Assembly (NCBI GenBank): GCA_028290085.1
Contig: JAQGKN010000056.1
Span: 1-5,980 of the forward strand
DNA length: 5,980 bases
DNA from: Hyphomicrobiales bacterium
GTDB lineage: Bacteria; Pseudomonadota; Alphaproteobacteria; Rhizobiales; Beijerinckiaceae
Direction of reading: 5' to 3'
Each line of letters opens with the position of its first letter. The stretch's first letter is position 1. Shown here piece after piece: positions 1 to 5,855 of this stretch. The notes below the pieces were generated by a model, which was not told where the DNA came from, made no database searches, and was given only the letters and a program-made list of their open reading frames with translations. A program made the position numbers and the translations under genes.

Positions 1-64
1 TAGCCCATCGAGAAGAACATGGGCAAGTCCGATCACATCTGTTCTTTTGCCGGTTCTCACATGA

Positions 65-76
65 GTCGAGCTCGAC
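65..76. repeat. Perfect 12-bp palindrome GTCGAGCTCGAC
   Basis: A fully self-complementary 12-mer lies in the short stretch downstream of the DUF899 gene. A second inverted repeat follows at 91-112 (CACTCG, ten-base spacer, CGAGTG). Neither has a T-run in either direction, so they are not classical terminators. They may help end the leftward transcript in a GC-rich genome, or mean nothing. I see no convincing gene in 1-127. Confidence 0.4.
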
Positions 77-127
77 CGCCTCTGGCGCTGCACTCGACTG
101 CGTCGCCGAGTGTGGAGCTATGAAGTC

Positions 128-907
128 TTACTTGCGGAAGGCAGCTTCTCCAGTAGCCGAAACTTTGTCCCAATCAGGATCTACGGGCGCATCTGGCTTG
201 TACGAGTCGTTCCAATTCCACCATTTATAGCGTGGTCCTTGAGGGTAACCTGTCGGCGAGTCTTCCCAGACTTCCTGCCGACCGAGCGCGGTCATATCCA
301 GATAGCTCCAGAGGGTACCCATGGCTTCGTCGCCGCGACCGTTTATGAAATAGGTACGGAAGACCTTATCTCCGTCGCGAATGAAGGCATTGTGCCCGTG
401 CCATTCAGCTACGCCAAAATCGTTGTCGAACGTATCCGTGATCGTGAACCAGGGTATGTGCTGCCATCCCATCCGCGCTTTCAGGCGTGCGATATCTGCT
501 TGGGGAGCGCGTGAGGCAAAGACCAGTGTCGTGTCGCGGGCATTCAAATGCGCAAGGTTCGAGACTTGATCCGCGACCATCGAGCAGCCGACGCAAGCAT
601 GGTCCGGCCATCCATGAACGCCCGGTTCGTAGAATGCTCGATACACGATCAACTGGCGCCTGTTGTCGAACAAGTCTAGCAGGCTTGCTTTGCCCGATGG
701 CCCACCGAAGACATACGGATTTTCCACGGCCATCCACGGAAGACGTCGCCGCTCGGCCACCAAGGCATCTTTGGCGCGCATGGTAGCCTTTTCCGTCACG
801 AGCAATCTTTCTCGAAGCGAGAACCAATCCGACGCCGATACGATGGGCGGCGTTTCCATGTCGGGGAACGCAGTTGCGAGTGGTTTTCCTTGGCCATTTG
901 AACTCAT
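128..907 (-). CDS. DUF899 family thioredoxin-like protein
   Basis: This is a 259-residue, probably cytoplasmic protein of the DUF899 family, predicted to have a thioredoxin-like fold. No enzyme activity is firmly established for the family. The N-terminal part (about residues 22-60) has the usual helical opening with a charged W-x-x-x-R-x-x-L-L pattern and the segment AERRRLPWM. A family-typical block Y-V-F-x-G-P-x-G-K (65-73) and L-x-D-L-F-D-x-R-x-Q-L-I-V-Y follow. The CVGC motif at 105-108 sits where thioredoxin-fold proteins carry redox cysteines. Next come the conserved A-R-D-x-T-L-V-F-A-S-R-A-P (123-135) and R-M-G-W (145-148), and a C-terminal Y-K-W-W-N-W-N-D-S-Y block (227-236). There is no signal peptide or membrane segment. 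The ATG at 907 is chosen because AGGAGGT lies six bases upstream; the nearby ATG at 912 is out of frame. It is transcribed divergently from an OhrR-like regulator, which suggests, but does not prove, an oxidant-related role. Confidence 0.9.
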   Translation of the reverse strand: MSSNGQGKPLATAFPDMETPPIVSASDWFSLRERLLVTEKATMRAKDALVAERRRLPWMAVENPYVFGGPSGKASLLDLFDNRRQLIVYRAFYEPGVHGWPDHACVGCSMVADQVSNLAHLNARDTTLVFASRAPQADIARLKARMGWQHIPWFTITDTFDNDFGVAEWHGHNAFIRDGDKVFRTYFINGRGDEAMGTLWSYLDMTALGRQEVWEDSPTGYPQGPRYKWWNWNDSYKPDAPVDPDWDKVSATGEAAFRK

Positions 908-913
908 CGCATT

Positions 914-920
914 ACCTCCT
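914..920 (-). promoter_or_regulatory. Strong Shine-Dalgarno for the DUF899 gene
   Basis: On the minus strand the sequence reads AGGAGGT, six bases before the ATG at 907. This is a near-perfect match to the anti-SD, fixes the start codon, and suggests efficient translation. Confidence 0.85.
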
Positions 921-1006
921 CGAACTCTGCATTAGCCACTCGGTCTGAGGGGTTGAACAAGTGGTGGCGTGAGGGGAAATTTTGTACTCCGCGAGCGTAG
1001 CCATAG

Positions 1007-1027
1007 CGGGGCAATCCAGTTGCCCCG
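1007..1027. repeat. Hairpin 1: perfect 8-bp stem
   Basis: CGGGGCAA pairs exactly with TTGCCCCG across a five-base loop (TCCAG). It lies in the divergent intergenic region, 11 bases before a second hairpin. On the plus strand GGTTTCGTT follows, a weak T-rich tail. It could be part of a structured small RNA or leader, or a terminator half. Confidence 0.6.
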
Positions 1028-1037
1028 GGTTTCGTTC

Positions 1038-1075
1038 ATGCCGAGCAGACGTTTGCTGCTGTTCGGCATCGTTTT
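1038..1075 (+). terminator. Hairpin 2 with short T-run, terminator-like
   Basis: ATGCCGAGCAG (1038-1048) pairs with CTGTTCGGCAT (1059-1069): 11 pairs including one G-U, with a ten-base loop. CGTTTTCTCATT follows on the plus strand, so it resembles a Rho-independent terminator for rightward transcription. It sits just upstream of the regulator's promoter, yet no annotated gene reads rightward into it, because the neighbour to the left points the other way. It may insulate the regulator, or end a small RNA that starts somewhere in about 940-1000. The T-run is short, so terminator function is uncertain. Confidence 0.4.
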
Positions 1076-1084
1076 CTCATTCGA

Positions 1085-1113
1085 TTGAAATTCAAATCCC
1101 GACTGATCATATT
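1085..1113 (+). promoter_or_regulatory. Candidate promoter and operator of the OhrR-like gene
   Basis: TTGAAA (1085-1090, five of six to TTGACA) is followed after 17 bases by CATATT (1108-1113, four of six to TATAAT). Transcription would start near 1120 and give a leader of about 70 bases. The -35 box lies inside an inverted repeat, TTGAA-A-TTCAA (1085-1095). Many MarR-family repressors bind AT-rich palindromes over their own promoter, so this is the best operator candidate, by inference only. Confidence 0.4.
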
Positions 1114-1137
1114 AGTTCGAGGCGTGATCGATCTCTG

Positions 1138-1150
1138 ACGATTTGATCGT
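1138..1150. promoter_or_regulatory. Inverted repeat ACGAT-TTG-ATCGT in the regulator leader
   Basis: Perfect five-base arms flank a three-base spacer, 38 bases before the start codon of the MarR-family gene. A perfect palindrome GATCGATC lies a few bases upstream (1126-1133) and TGATCA at 1104-1109, so the region has several symmetric sites. They could be regulator binding sites, but short palindromes of this kind also arise by chance. Confidence 0.3.
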
Positions 1151-1176
1151 GCAAGACATAAATTCAGGCCGCTGCC

Positions 1177-1182
1177 GAGAGG
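1177..1182 (+). promoter_or_regulatory. Ribosome binding site of the OhrR-like gene
   Basis: GAGAGG ends six bases before the ATG at 1189, good spacing for a moderate Shine-Dalgarno sequence. It supports this start. Confidence 0.6.
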
Positions 1183-1188
1183 TTCCGA

Positions 1189-1656
1189 ATGGACAAGCGT
1201 GTTCCTGCTTGCAAGCCAGAGGCCCCGTTCGACCTAGATGAGTTTTTGTGTTTTTCGGTATATGCGGCCAATCACGCATTCAACCGCATCTATCACCCAA
1301 TGCTCAGGGAAATCGATCTCACCTATCCGCAATTCATTGCGATGACACTTTTGTGGGAGAAGGATGGGCAGACTGTCGGAGAAATTGGCGAACGTCTCTA
1401 TCTGCAATCGAACACGCTGACGCCCATGCTGAAGCGACTCGAGGTGTTGGGATATATCGAACGGAACCGCGATCCGCTGGATGAGCGTCAGGTGCGCATA
1501 AAGATCACGGCCAGCGGCCGGAAACTGCGGCAGCGAGCATTTGAAATCGTGCAGAGAGTGCGCAGCGCAACGGGCCTTGCCGACAAGAAAATGAAGTCGC
1601 TTGTCGGTCAAGTTGCCACGCTTCGGAAGTCCCTTGAGGAAAAACTCCCCGAATAG
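1189..1656 (+). CDS. ohrR: MarR-family regulator, OhrR type (organic peroxide sensor)
   Basis: This 155-residue protein is a dimeric winged-helix DNA-binding regulator. OhrR proteins repress peroxide-defence genes, classically ohr, until a reactive cysteine is oxidised by organic hydroperoxide. The hallmark segment L-C-F-S-V-Y-A has Cys21 where the sensing cysteine of OhrR lies (Cys15 in Bacillus subtilis). Tyr25, Tyr35 and Tyr46 fall at the same spacing as the three tyrosines that contact that cysteine in the B. subtilis protein. T-Y-P-Q-F (45-49), the recognition-helix block S-N-T-L-T-P-M-L-K-R-L-E and the wing sequence D-E-R-Q-V follow. No second cysteine is present in the C-terminal half, so it resembles the one-cysteine class; Cys8 is an extra N-terminal cysteine of unknown role. 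Length is normal for the family. It is divergent from the DUF899 gene and convergent with the autotransporter. No ohr gene is visible in this window. Confidence 0.88.
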   Translation: MDKRVPACKPEAPFDLDEFLCFSVYAANHAFNRIYHPMLREIDLTYPQFIAMTLLWEKDGQTVGEIGERLYLQSNTLTPMLKRLEVLGYIERNRDPLDERQVRIKITASGRKLRQRAFEIVQRVRSATGLADKKMKSLVGQVATLRKSLEEKLPE

Positions 1657-1737
1657 CGCCTGCGGCTGTCCAGACCATGCCGGCGCGTCCGCCGCGCACT
1701 CCGCGCGAAGGGATCGCGCCGGAGCGAGCGAGGGACG

Positions 1738-1772
1738 GCCGGGCCTTCGCCGAAGTCGCGGCGAAGACCGGC
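1738..1772. terminator. GC-rich hairpin between convergent genes
   Basis: CTTCGCCG (1745-1752) pairs perfectly with CGGCGAAG (1759-1766) over a six-base loop. Beyond a small internal loop, GCCGG (1738-1742) pairs with CCGGC (1768-1772). It lies between the stop codons of the OhrR-like gene (1656) and the autotransporter (1821). The symmetry works for both strands, so it could end or protect both transcripts. Neither side has a T-run, so it is not a canonical Rho-independent terminator. The rest of the 162-base gap shows nothing I can assign. Confidence 0.4.
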
Positions 1773-1818
1773 AGGCTGTTCGACAAAAGGTCGCCCCGGA
1801 CCTAGACGCTTTTCGCCC

Positions 1819-4800
1819 TTACCACGCGATCTTGACGCCGCCCTTTGCAGCGAAGGTGCGTGTGCGGTCGCCGAACTCGCCTTCGATGTTGGTGAACAAC
1901 GTCGCGTCGCGGCTGAGTTGCAGGCTTGCGCCGGCCTTGGCCCGGACCATGTCCCGGTCGGGGCGTGCGCCAGCGACCGTGAAGGCCACGTTGGGGAGCG
2001 AGGAGAAGGCGCCGACGAGCGTGCGATCCGGACTGAACTCATGCACCCAGGCGAGTGCCAGGCTCGGCGTCAGCGACATGCCATTCCCCAGGGCGAAGGT
2101 CTGCTGCATCCGCAGGCCAAGCGACAGGGGCAGGGAGTCGACCGAGCGCGCTGCGTAGGTGAGCCCCTGGAAGCCGACGCCACCGCCGAGCGGGCTGCTG
2201 GTCTCGGAGAACGCGTCGGTGTTGATGCGCGCCGCTTCCATGGCCAGGAACGGAGTGACCTTCCAGCCGCTCCAGGCGAAGTCGCGCCCGATTTCGACGT
2301 GACCGCGCAGGACGTTGCTATCGAACCGGCCGGTTGCCAATTCATTCGGTCCCGCACCGATGATGCTGCGATCGGAAGAATTGCGGAACGCCGAGAAGGT
2401 CAGCGACGCCGAGACGTAGAAGGGGTCGAAGGCCATCAGGCCGTAGGTGCCCAGGTGCCAGCCCTCGACGTTGACGCGAGTGTTGCGCTGATCGGTCGTG
2501 GCGCGCCCGTCACTGTAGCCGGCGGCGATGCCGAGCAGCGCGTTGGGCGCCACCTGAGCATCGAGGCCGAGTGCGCCGCCCCACAGGCGATCCTTCTGCG
2601 AGGCCGTGCCGAGACCGCTTTCGCCGGCAATTCGTGTGCTCTCCCCAAAGCCCGTAGCCCACATGCGCAGCGTCCGCACCGGTGCCACAACCGGCTTCAC
2701 CTTGATGGGGCTCTTGCTCTTGGACACGGGTGCATAGCCGAGCGCAGCGGTCTCATCGGTCACCGTGATGCCATTGGCGTCGGCTCCGCCCGTGCGCCAG
2801 AGCTGGCCCTGATCGCTGAGCACGGAGGTGAACAAGCGGTTTGCCTGCAGGCCGAGGTTCAAGGCGCCCGCCATCCCTTCACCAGAGAGGGCATCGAAGG
2901 CTACTTTCGCGCCGGCCGCCGATTTGCCGACAATGGCGAAAAAGAGAGGGCTGTCTGTGGGTGCCTGGTCGAGAGCGCCCGCGACCGCGGACTGGTTGCG
3001 CGTTGCAGCGACGGACTGGAAGAAGGTGCCGTTGCGGGTGAGGTTCAGATAAGCGTCGTTGCCATCATAGCTCAGCGAGGGAGTGAGAAAGGCGAGGTCC
3101 GTCGATACGGAGGCGAACTGCCCGGTGACGCCGCCCGCAGCCGATACGATCGTGTAGGTCGTCTGCGGCGCATAATTGCCCGAGGCGGCGGCCACGGCGA
3201 CGGAGCCTGCGAGCGCGGCTGAACCCGTCACGGCGATCTTGTCCGCAGCGCCGGACGCATTGGCATCGACCTGATAGATCGCGCCGGAATGGAAAGTCGC
3301 ATTGCCGGTGATCGACAGGGTCGCAATCTCGCCAGCCGTTGTGCCGGGCGAGACCGTGCCGGAGAGGTCCATGGCGCCGAGCGTGCCCGTGCCCGACAGG
3401 CGTGCGCCAGATGCGATCGTCACCAGATTGCCGATCGTGCCAGCAGCGACGAGTTCGGCGCCTCCAGCGACCGACACGCCGTTCGCGTAGGATTGCGTGT
3501 TGGTCAGGGTCCACACACCGTCATCGACGCTGAGCGATTCGAAGTTCGTTGCGCCAGCGAACGTGCCCGTTCCGGACAGGGAAACGTTGTCGGTTCCGGC
3601 GCCGCCATCCACTGTGCCGTTGATGATCGAGCCGGTGCGAATGTTGAGCGTGTCGTTACCCGAGCCGAAAACAATCGCCTGGCCGTTGCCCCCCGTGATG
3701 GTGCCGGAGTCGGTCAGCGTGTTGTTCAGCGTGCTGTTGATGAACACGCCATAGCGGGTCGTACCTTCGATCGTGCCCGCATTCGTAATGGTGACGGCGC
3801 TGAAAGCCGGACCTTCCGAGCTGTTGTCGACGAGTATGCCGTCAGCCTGGCCGCGGATCGTCGCGCCCGCCTTGTTGTCGATCACGCCGCCGCCGATCGC
3901 GACACCCTGGCTCGTGTTCGTGAGGCCGTCCGAGCCGACGCCCTTCGCGCCGGTGCCCTCGATGATCCCGTAATTGGTGATGTTGCCCGTGTAGTCGATG
4001 TCGACGCCATCGCCGTCGCCGTTCAATGCGCCGGGAATGGAATCCGCGCGACCGGAGATCAGGCCGTAGTTGACGACTGTGCCGCTGACGTCCGAGCCGA
4101 CGCCCGAGCCGTTGCGGCCGATGATCTGGCCGCCCGCGTAATTGGTCACTGTGACGGAAGACGTGGTCGCGTTCGCCAGCGGATCGTAGCTGATGTTGAC
4201 GCCGTGGCGGCCGCCAGAAATCACGCCGCCGTCGTAGTTGTTGACCGTGCCGCCGGTGCTGGTCTGAAAATCGAGCCCGTCGGCGCCCGTGTTCAGCAGA
4301 AAGTTGTTGGCGGTGATGTGGCCGTAATTGTTGACCGTCGCGTTGTTGCCGGGCCGAATGCCGTCCGCGTCAGCGGTCTGGATCACGCCGGTCGCATAAT
4401 TGTTGATGGTGACGGATGCGGTGCCCGCGAGAATGTTGCCGAAGTCGATGGCCTGGCCATTGTTACCGTTGACGCCGATCGCCTGCATCGTCCCGTAATT
4501 GTTGACGATGATGGTTCCCGAGCTGACGTTTGTGCCGATCTGGAGGGCGTCGTTCGTGGCGCTCTGGATTGTGCCGGTCGCCTGGTTGGTGAGGGTGAAG
4601 GTCATGGCCGTGCCGCTGTTGAAGCGGATGGCGCGGGCGGTCGCGCCGGTGGATTCGATCGTGCCGGCATTGTCGATCACCACGCCGGTGGCAGCCGATG
4701 TCTGATTGAGCGTCGGGTTGGACGTAGAGGTCAGCGTCGCGCCTGCGCCGACCGTGACCTTGTCTGTCCCGCCGAAGCTCTTCTGACCTGTGGAGGTCGT

Positions 4801-4905
4801 GCCGGCGGGAATTGTGATGTCGGCCGCGAGCAGTGGGCTCGCACTCAGGCTCAGCGCAGCGGAGATGAGAGCCAAGTGGCTTACGCGGGTTGAAAGACTT
4901 TTCAT
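1819..4905 (-). CDS. Autotransporter (type V secretion) with beta-helix passenger
   Basis: This 1028-residue protein carries its own outer-membrane translocator. Residues 1-27 form a Sec signal peptide (basic start, hydrophobic core, probable cleavage after S-P-L-L-A). Residues about 74-414 are at least twelve degenerate units of N-x-G-x-I-x-G type. Residues 414-443 hold two glycine-aspartate segments, then comes a stretch (about 445-620) typical of pertactin-like passengers, including G-T-L-G, V-S-P-G, Y-A-P-Q-T-T-Y-T-I and L-A-F-L-T-P-S-L-S-Y-D. A helical linker (about 630-735) follows, with the D-A-L-S-G-E motif seen just before many barrels. Residues about 745-1028 are the autotransporter beta-barrel, with alternating hydrophobic strands ending in K-I-A-W, the terminal aromatic expected for BAM recognition. 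No protease or lipase motif is seen in the passenger, so adhesion or surface structure is a guess. The ATG at 4905 is the only sensible start: an in-frame TGA lies three codons upstream. It has no good Shine-Dalgarno; seven A bases precede ATG. The gene has its own transcript, divergent from the hydrolase. Confidence 0.9.
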   Translation of the reverse strand: MKSLSTRVSHLALISAALSLSASPLLAADITIPAGTTSTGQKSFGGTDKVTVGAGATLTSTSNPTLNQTSAATGVVIDNAGTIESTGATARAIRFNSGTAMTFTLTNQATGTIQSATNDALQIGTNVSSGTIIVNNYGTMQAIGVNGNNGQAIDFGNILAGTASVTINNYATGVIQTADADGIRPGNNATVNNYGHITANNFLLNTGADGLDFQTSTGGTVNNYDGGVISGGRHGVNISYDPLANATTSSVTVTNYAGGQIIGRNGSGVGSDVSGTVVNYGLISGRADSIPGALNGDGDGVDIDYTGNITNYGIIEGTGAKGVGSDGLTNTSQGVAIGGGVIDNKAGATIRGQADGILVDNSSEGPAFSAVTITNAGTIEGTTRYGVFINSTLNNTLTDSGTITGGNGQAIVFGSGNDTLNIRTGSIINGTVDGGAGTDNVSLSGTGTFAGATNFESLSVDDGVWTLTNTQSYANGVSVAGGAELVAAGTIGNLVTIASGARLSGTGTLGAMDLSGTVSPGTTAGEIATLSITGNATFHSGAIYQVDANASGAADKIAVTGSAALAGSVAVAAASGNYAPQTTYTIVSAAGGVTGQFASVSTDLAFLTPSLSYDGNDAYLNLTRNGTFFQSVAATRNQSAVAGALDQAPTDSPLFFAIVGKSAAGAKVAFDALSGEGMAGALNLGLQANRLFTSVLSDQGQLWRTGGADANGITVTDETAALGYAPVSKSKSPIKVKPVVAPVRTLRMWATGFGESTRIAGESGLGTASQKDRLWGGALGLDAQVAPNALLGIAAGYSDGRATTDQRNTRVNVEGWHLGTYGLMAFDPFYVSASLTFSAFRNSSDRSIIGAGPNELATGRFDSNVLRGHVEIGRDFAWSGWKVTPFLAMEAARINTDAFSETSSPLGGGVGFQGLTYAARSVDSLPLSLGLRMQQTFALGNGMSLTPSLALAWVHEFSPDRTLVGAFSSLPNVAFTVAGARPDRDMVRAKAGASLQLSRDATLFTNIEGEFGDRTRTFAAKGGVKIAW
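3664..4686 (-). repeat. Degenerate passenger repeats (about 12 N-x-G-x-I units)
   Basis: Within residues 74-414 of the autotransporter, units of about 20-35 residues recur with the pattern hydrophobic-x-N-(N/T/V)-Y-G-x-I-x-G, often followed by A/G-D-G-(I/L/V). Clear unit starts are near residues 74, 103, 132, 165, 189, 219, 251, 275, 307, 339, 371 and 394. Each probably forms one or two rungs of a right-handed beta-helix with an asparagine ladder. The DNA repeats are diverged, which argues against recent tandem expansion. Confidence 0.75.
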
Positions 4906-5077
4906 TTTTTTTGCTCAACTGGCTGACTTGGAAGACGCCTAATTGTCGAGCTTGCGTGACGGTACGATAACAACGGACGGGCCGCGGGGTGTTGCGCCAC
5001 AGGCTGTGACACAAATGCCACGCCGGGGGAAGGGCTGCCTAAAGAGCCGCTCTGGCATGCATTTTCAGGTGCGATGG

Positions 5078-5090
5078 GACGGCGGCCGTC
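5078..5090. repeat. Inverted repeat GACGGC-G-GCCGTC
   Basis: Perfect six-base arms flank one central base in the 287-base region between the divergent autotransporter and hydrolase genes. It is about 100 bases upstream of the hydrolase start and 175 upstream of the autotransporter start. It could be an operator; GC-rich palindromes are common in such genomes, so weight is low. Confidence 0.35.
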
Positions 5091-5096
5091 AATGGA

Positions 5097-5112
5097 TTGG
5101 GATTAAATCCAA
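5097..5112. promoter_or_regulatory. Imperfect palindrome TTGGGATTAAATCCAA, candidate operator
   Basis: The 16-mer has TTGG and CCAA ends and a TTAA centre; 12 of 16 positions are symmetric. An inner version, GGATT-A-AATCC, is a perfect 5+1+5 inverted repeat. It is AT-rich in a GC-rich setting and lies between divergent genes, just upstream of a possible promoter for the hydrolase. A regulator of the hydrolase operon would be a natural ligand, but no such regulator is visible in the window. Confidence 0.35.
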
Positions 5113-5131
5113 AAAAAGAACATCTTGCTCT

Positions 5132-5159
5132 TTGCGAAATGCCAAGGCCCCGACATGAT
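5132..5159 (+). promoter_or_regulatory. Weak candidate promoter of the hydrolase gene
   Basis: TTGCGA (5132-5137) and CATGAT (5154-5159) are separated by 16 bases and each matches the sigma70 consensus at four of six positions. A start near 5166 would give a leader of about 27 bases. Alphaproteobacterial -10 boxes are loose, so this is only suggestive. The rest of 4906-5131 shows no promoter I would defend for the autotransporter. Confidence 0.22.
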
Positions 5160-5192
5160 GCGGCCAACGCAAATTAAGCAGAAGGGCGAGGC

Positions 5193-5855
5193 ATGATGAC
5201 GGCTCGAATTTGGGATCCCTACCTCACGCAATCGGACAAGGACCATCTGGCGCGCTCGGCGGACAAAAGGGTCGGCGCTGGAAGCAGGCCGGCGCTGCTG
5301 CTCGTCGATCTGTATCGTGCGGTCTTTGGCGACAAGCCCGAACCCTTGCTCGATGCGGTCAAGACGTGGCCTTCGAGTTGCGGCATGGCCGGCTGGAATG
5401 CTCTGCCGCACATCCAGCGGATTCTGGACGCCTCGCGCAAGGCAGGTATCCCGATCGTCCACATCACGATCCTCGCCGACTCGGGCATGGCTGGTTGGTT
5501 CGACTCTGCGCATCGCGACAGTCCCGCACGGGCGTCGGGTGCGACGGACGATGCGGCGCTTGATCGCAAGCGGCGTTCGCCCGAAATCATCGATGAAGTG
5601 AAGCCGTTGCCGGGCGAGATCGTGCTGAAGAAGACAGCGCCCAGCGCCTTCTGGGGCACGCCGCTTGCCGGCCATCTGACGTTGCACGGAATCGATACGC
5701 TGATCGTCTGCGGCGAGGCGACGAGCGGCTGCGTGCGCGCATCCGTAGTGGACGCGGCATCGCATCGCTATCGTGTCCAGGTCGTGGAAGAATGCGTCTT
5801 CGACCGCCACGAGGCCACGCACGCACTTAATCTTTTCGACCTGCATCAGAAATAG
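5193..5855 (+). CDS. Isochorismatase-like cysteine hydrolase, cut short by an amber codon
   Basis: The gene encodes 220 residues of an isochorismatase-superfamily hydrolase. The N-terminal W-D-P-Y-L-T-x-x-D-K-D-H-L-A segment and the W-P-S-S-C-G block (59-64) suit the branch holding N-carbamoylsarcosine and maleamate amidohydrolases, which cleave small amides; the actual substrate is unknown. The triad is visible: Asp39 in L-L-L-V-D-L-Y, a lysine in L-K-K (146/147) before S-A-F-W-G-T, and Cys180 in C-G-E-A-T-S-G-C-V-R-A-S after the usual A-T peptide. The start is ATG 5193 or 5196, with AAGGG at 5182-5186. The TAG at 5853 follows H-Q-K where relatives usually continue with Y-A-D, and the next 18 codons still look like the family tail, so the original product was probably 239 residues. 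The catalytic core is intact, so the short form might fold, but loss of the last helix may harm it. A gene starting at 5969 is probably in the same operon. Confidence 0.85.
   Translation: MMTARIWDPYLTQSDKDHLARSADKRVGAGSRPALLLVDLYRAVFGDKPEPLLDAVKTWPSSCGMAGWNALPHIQRILDASRKAGIPIVHITILADSGMAGWFDSAHRDSPARASGATDDAALDRKRRSPEIIDEVKPLPGEIVLKKTAPSAFWGTPLAGHLTLHGIDTLIVCGEATSGCVRASVVDAASHRYRVQVVEECVFDRHEATHALNLFDLHQK

Noticed and set aside
4..120. Plus-strand frame after a TAG at position 1, containing I-E-K-N-M-G-K-S-D-H-I
   Set aside because: The first codons have gene-like third positions, so a remnant is possible, but it is only 39 codons, is not recognised, and loses that character after about codon 20. 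A minus-strand GTG frame from 60 to the window edge is equally unsupported.
1677..1805. Short plus-strand frame of 42 codons between the convergent genes
   Set aside because: It begins with ATG and reads through the hairpin, but has no Shine-Dalgarno, no recognisable family, and lies in GC-rich DNA where open frames are common.
3289..4893. Long open frame of 534 codons on the plus strand
   Set aside because: It is exactly antisense to the autotransporter passenger. Its arginine, alanine and aspartate-rich sequence is what the complement of a repetitive GC-rich gene gives, and it shows no domain. The same holds for the 434-codon frame at 1918-3222.
5005..5013. TGTGACACA, resembling a CRP or FNR half-site palindrome
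   Set aside because: Only a nine-base palindrome is present, without the spaced full consensus. It was not assigned to any regulator.
5053..5068. TGGCATG followed by TTCAG, resembling a sigma54 promoter
   Set aside because: The -24 element fits, but the essential GC of the -12 element is missing at the required spacing.
4943..5158. 71-codon plus-strand frame starting at TTG in the intergenic region
   Set aside because: No ribosome binding site, a weak start codon, unremarkable composition, and it covers the region where the divergent promoters must lie.
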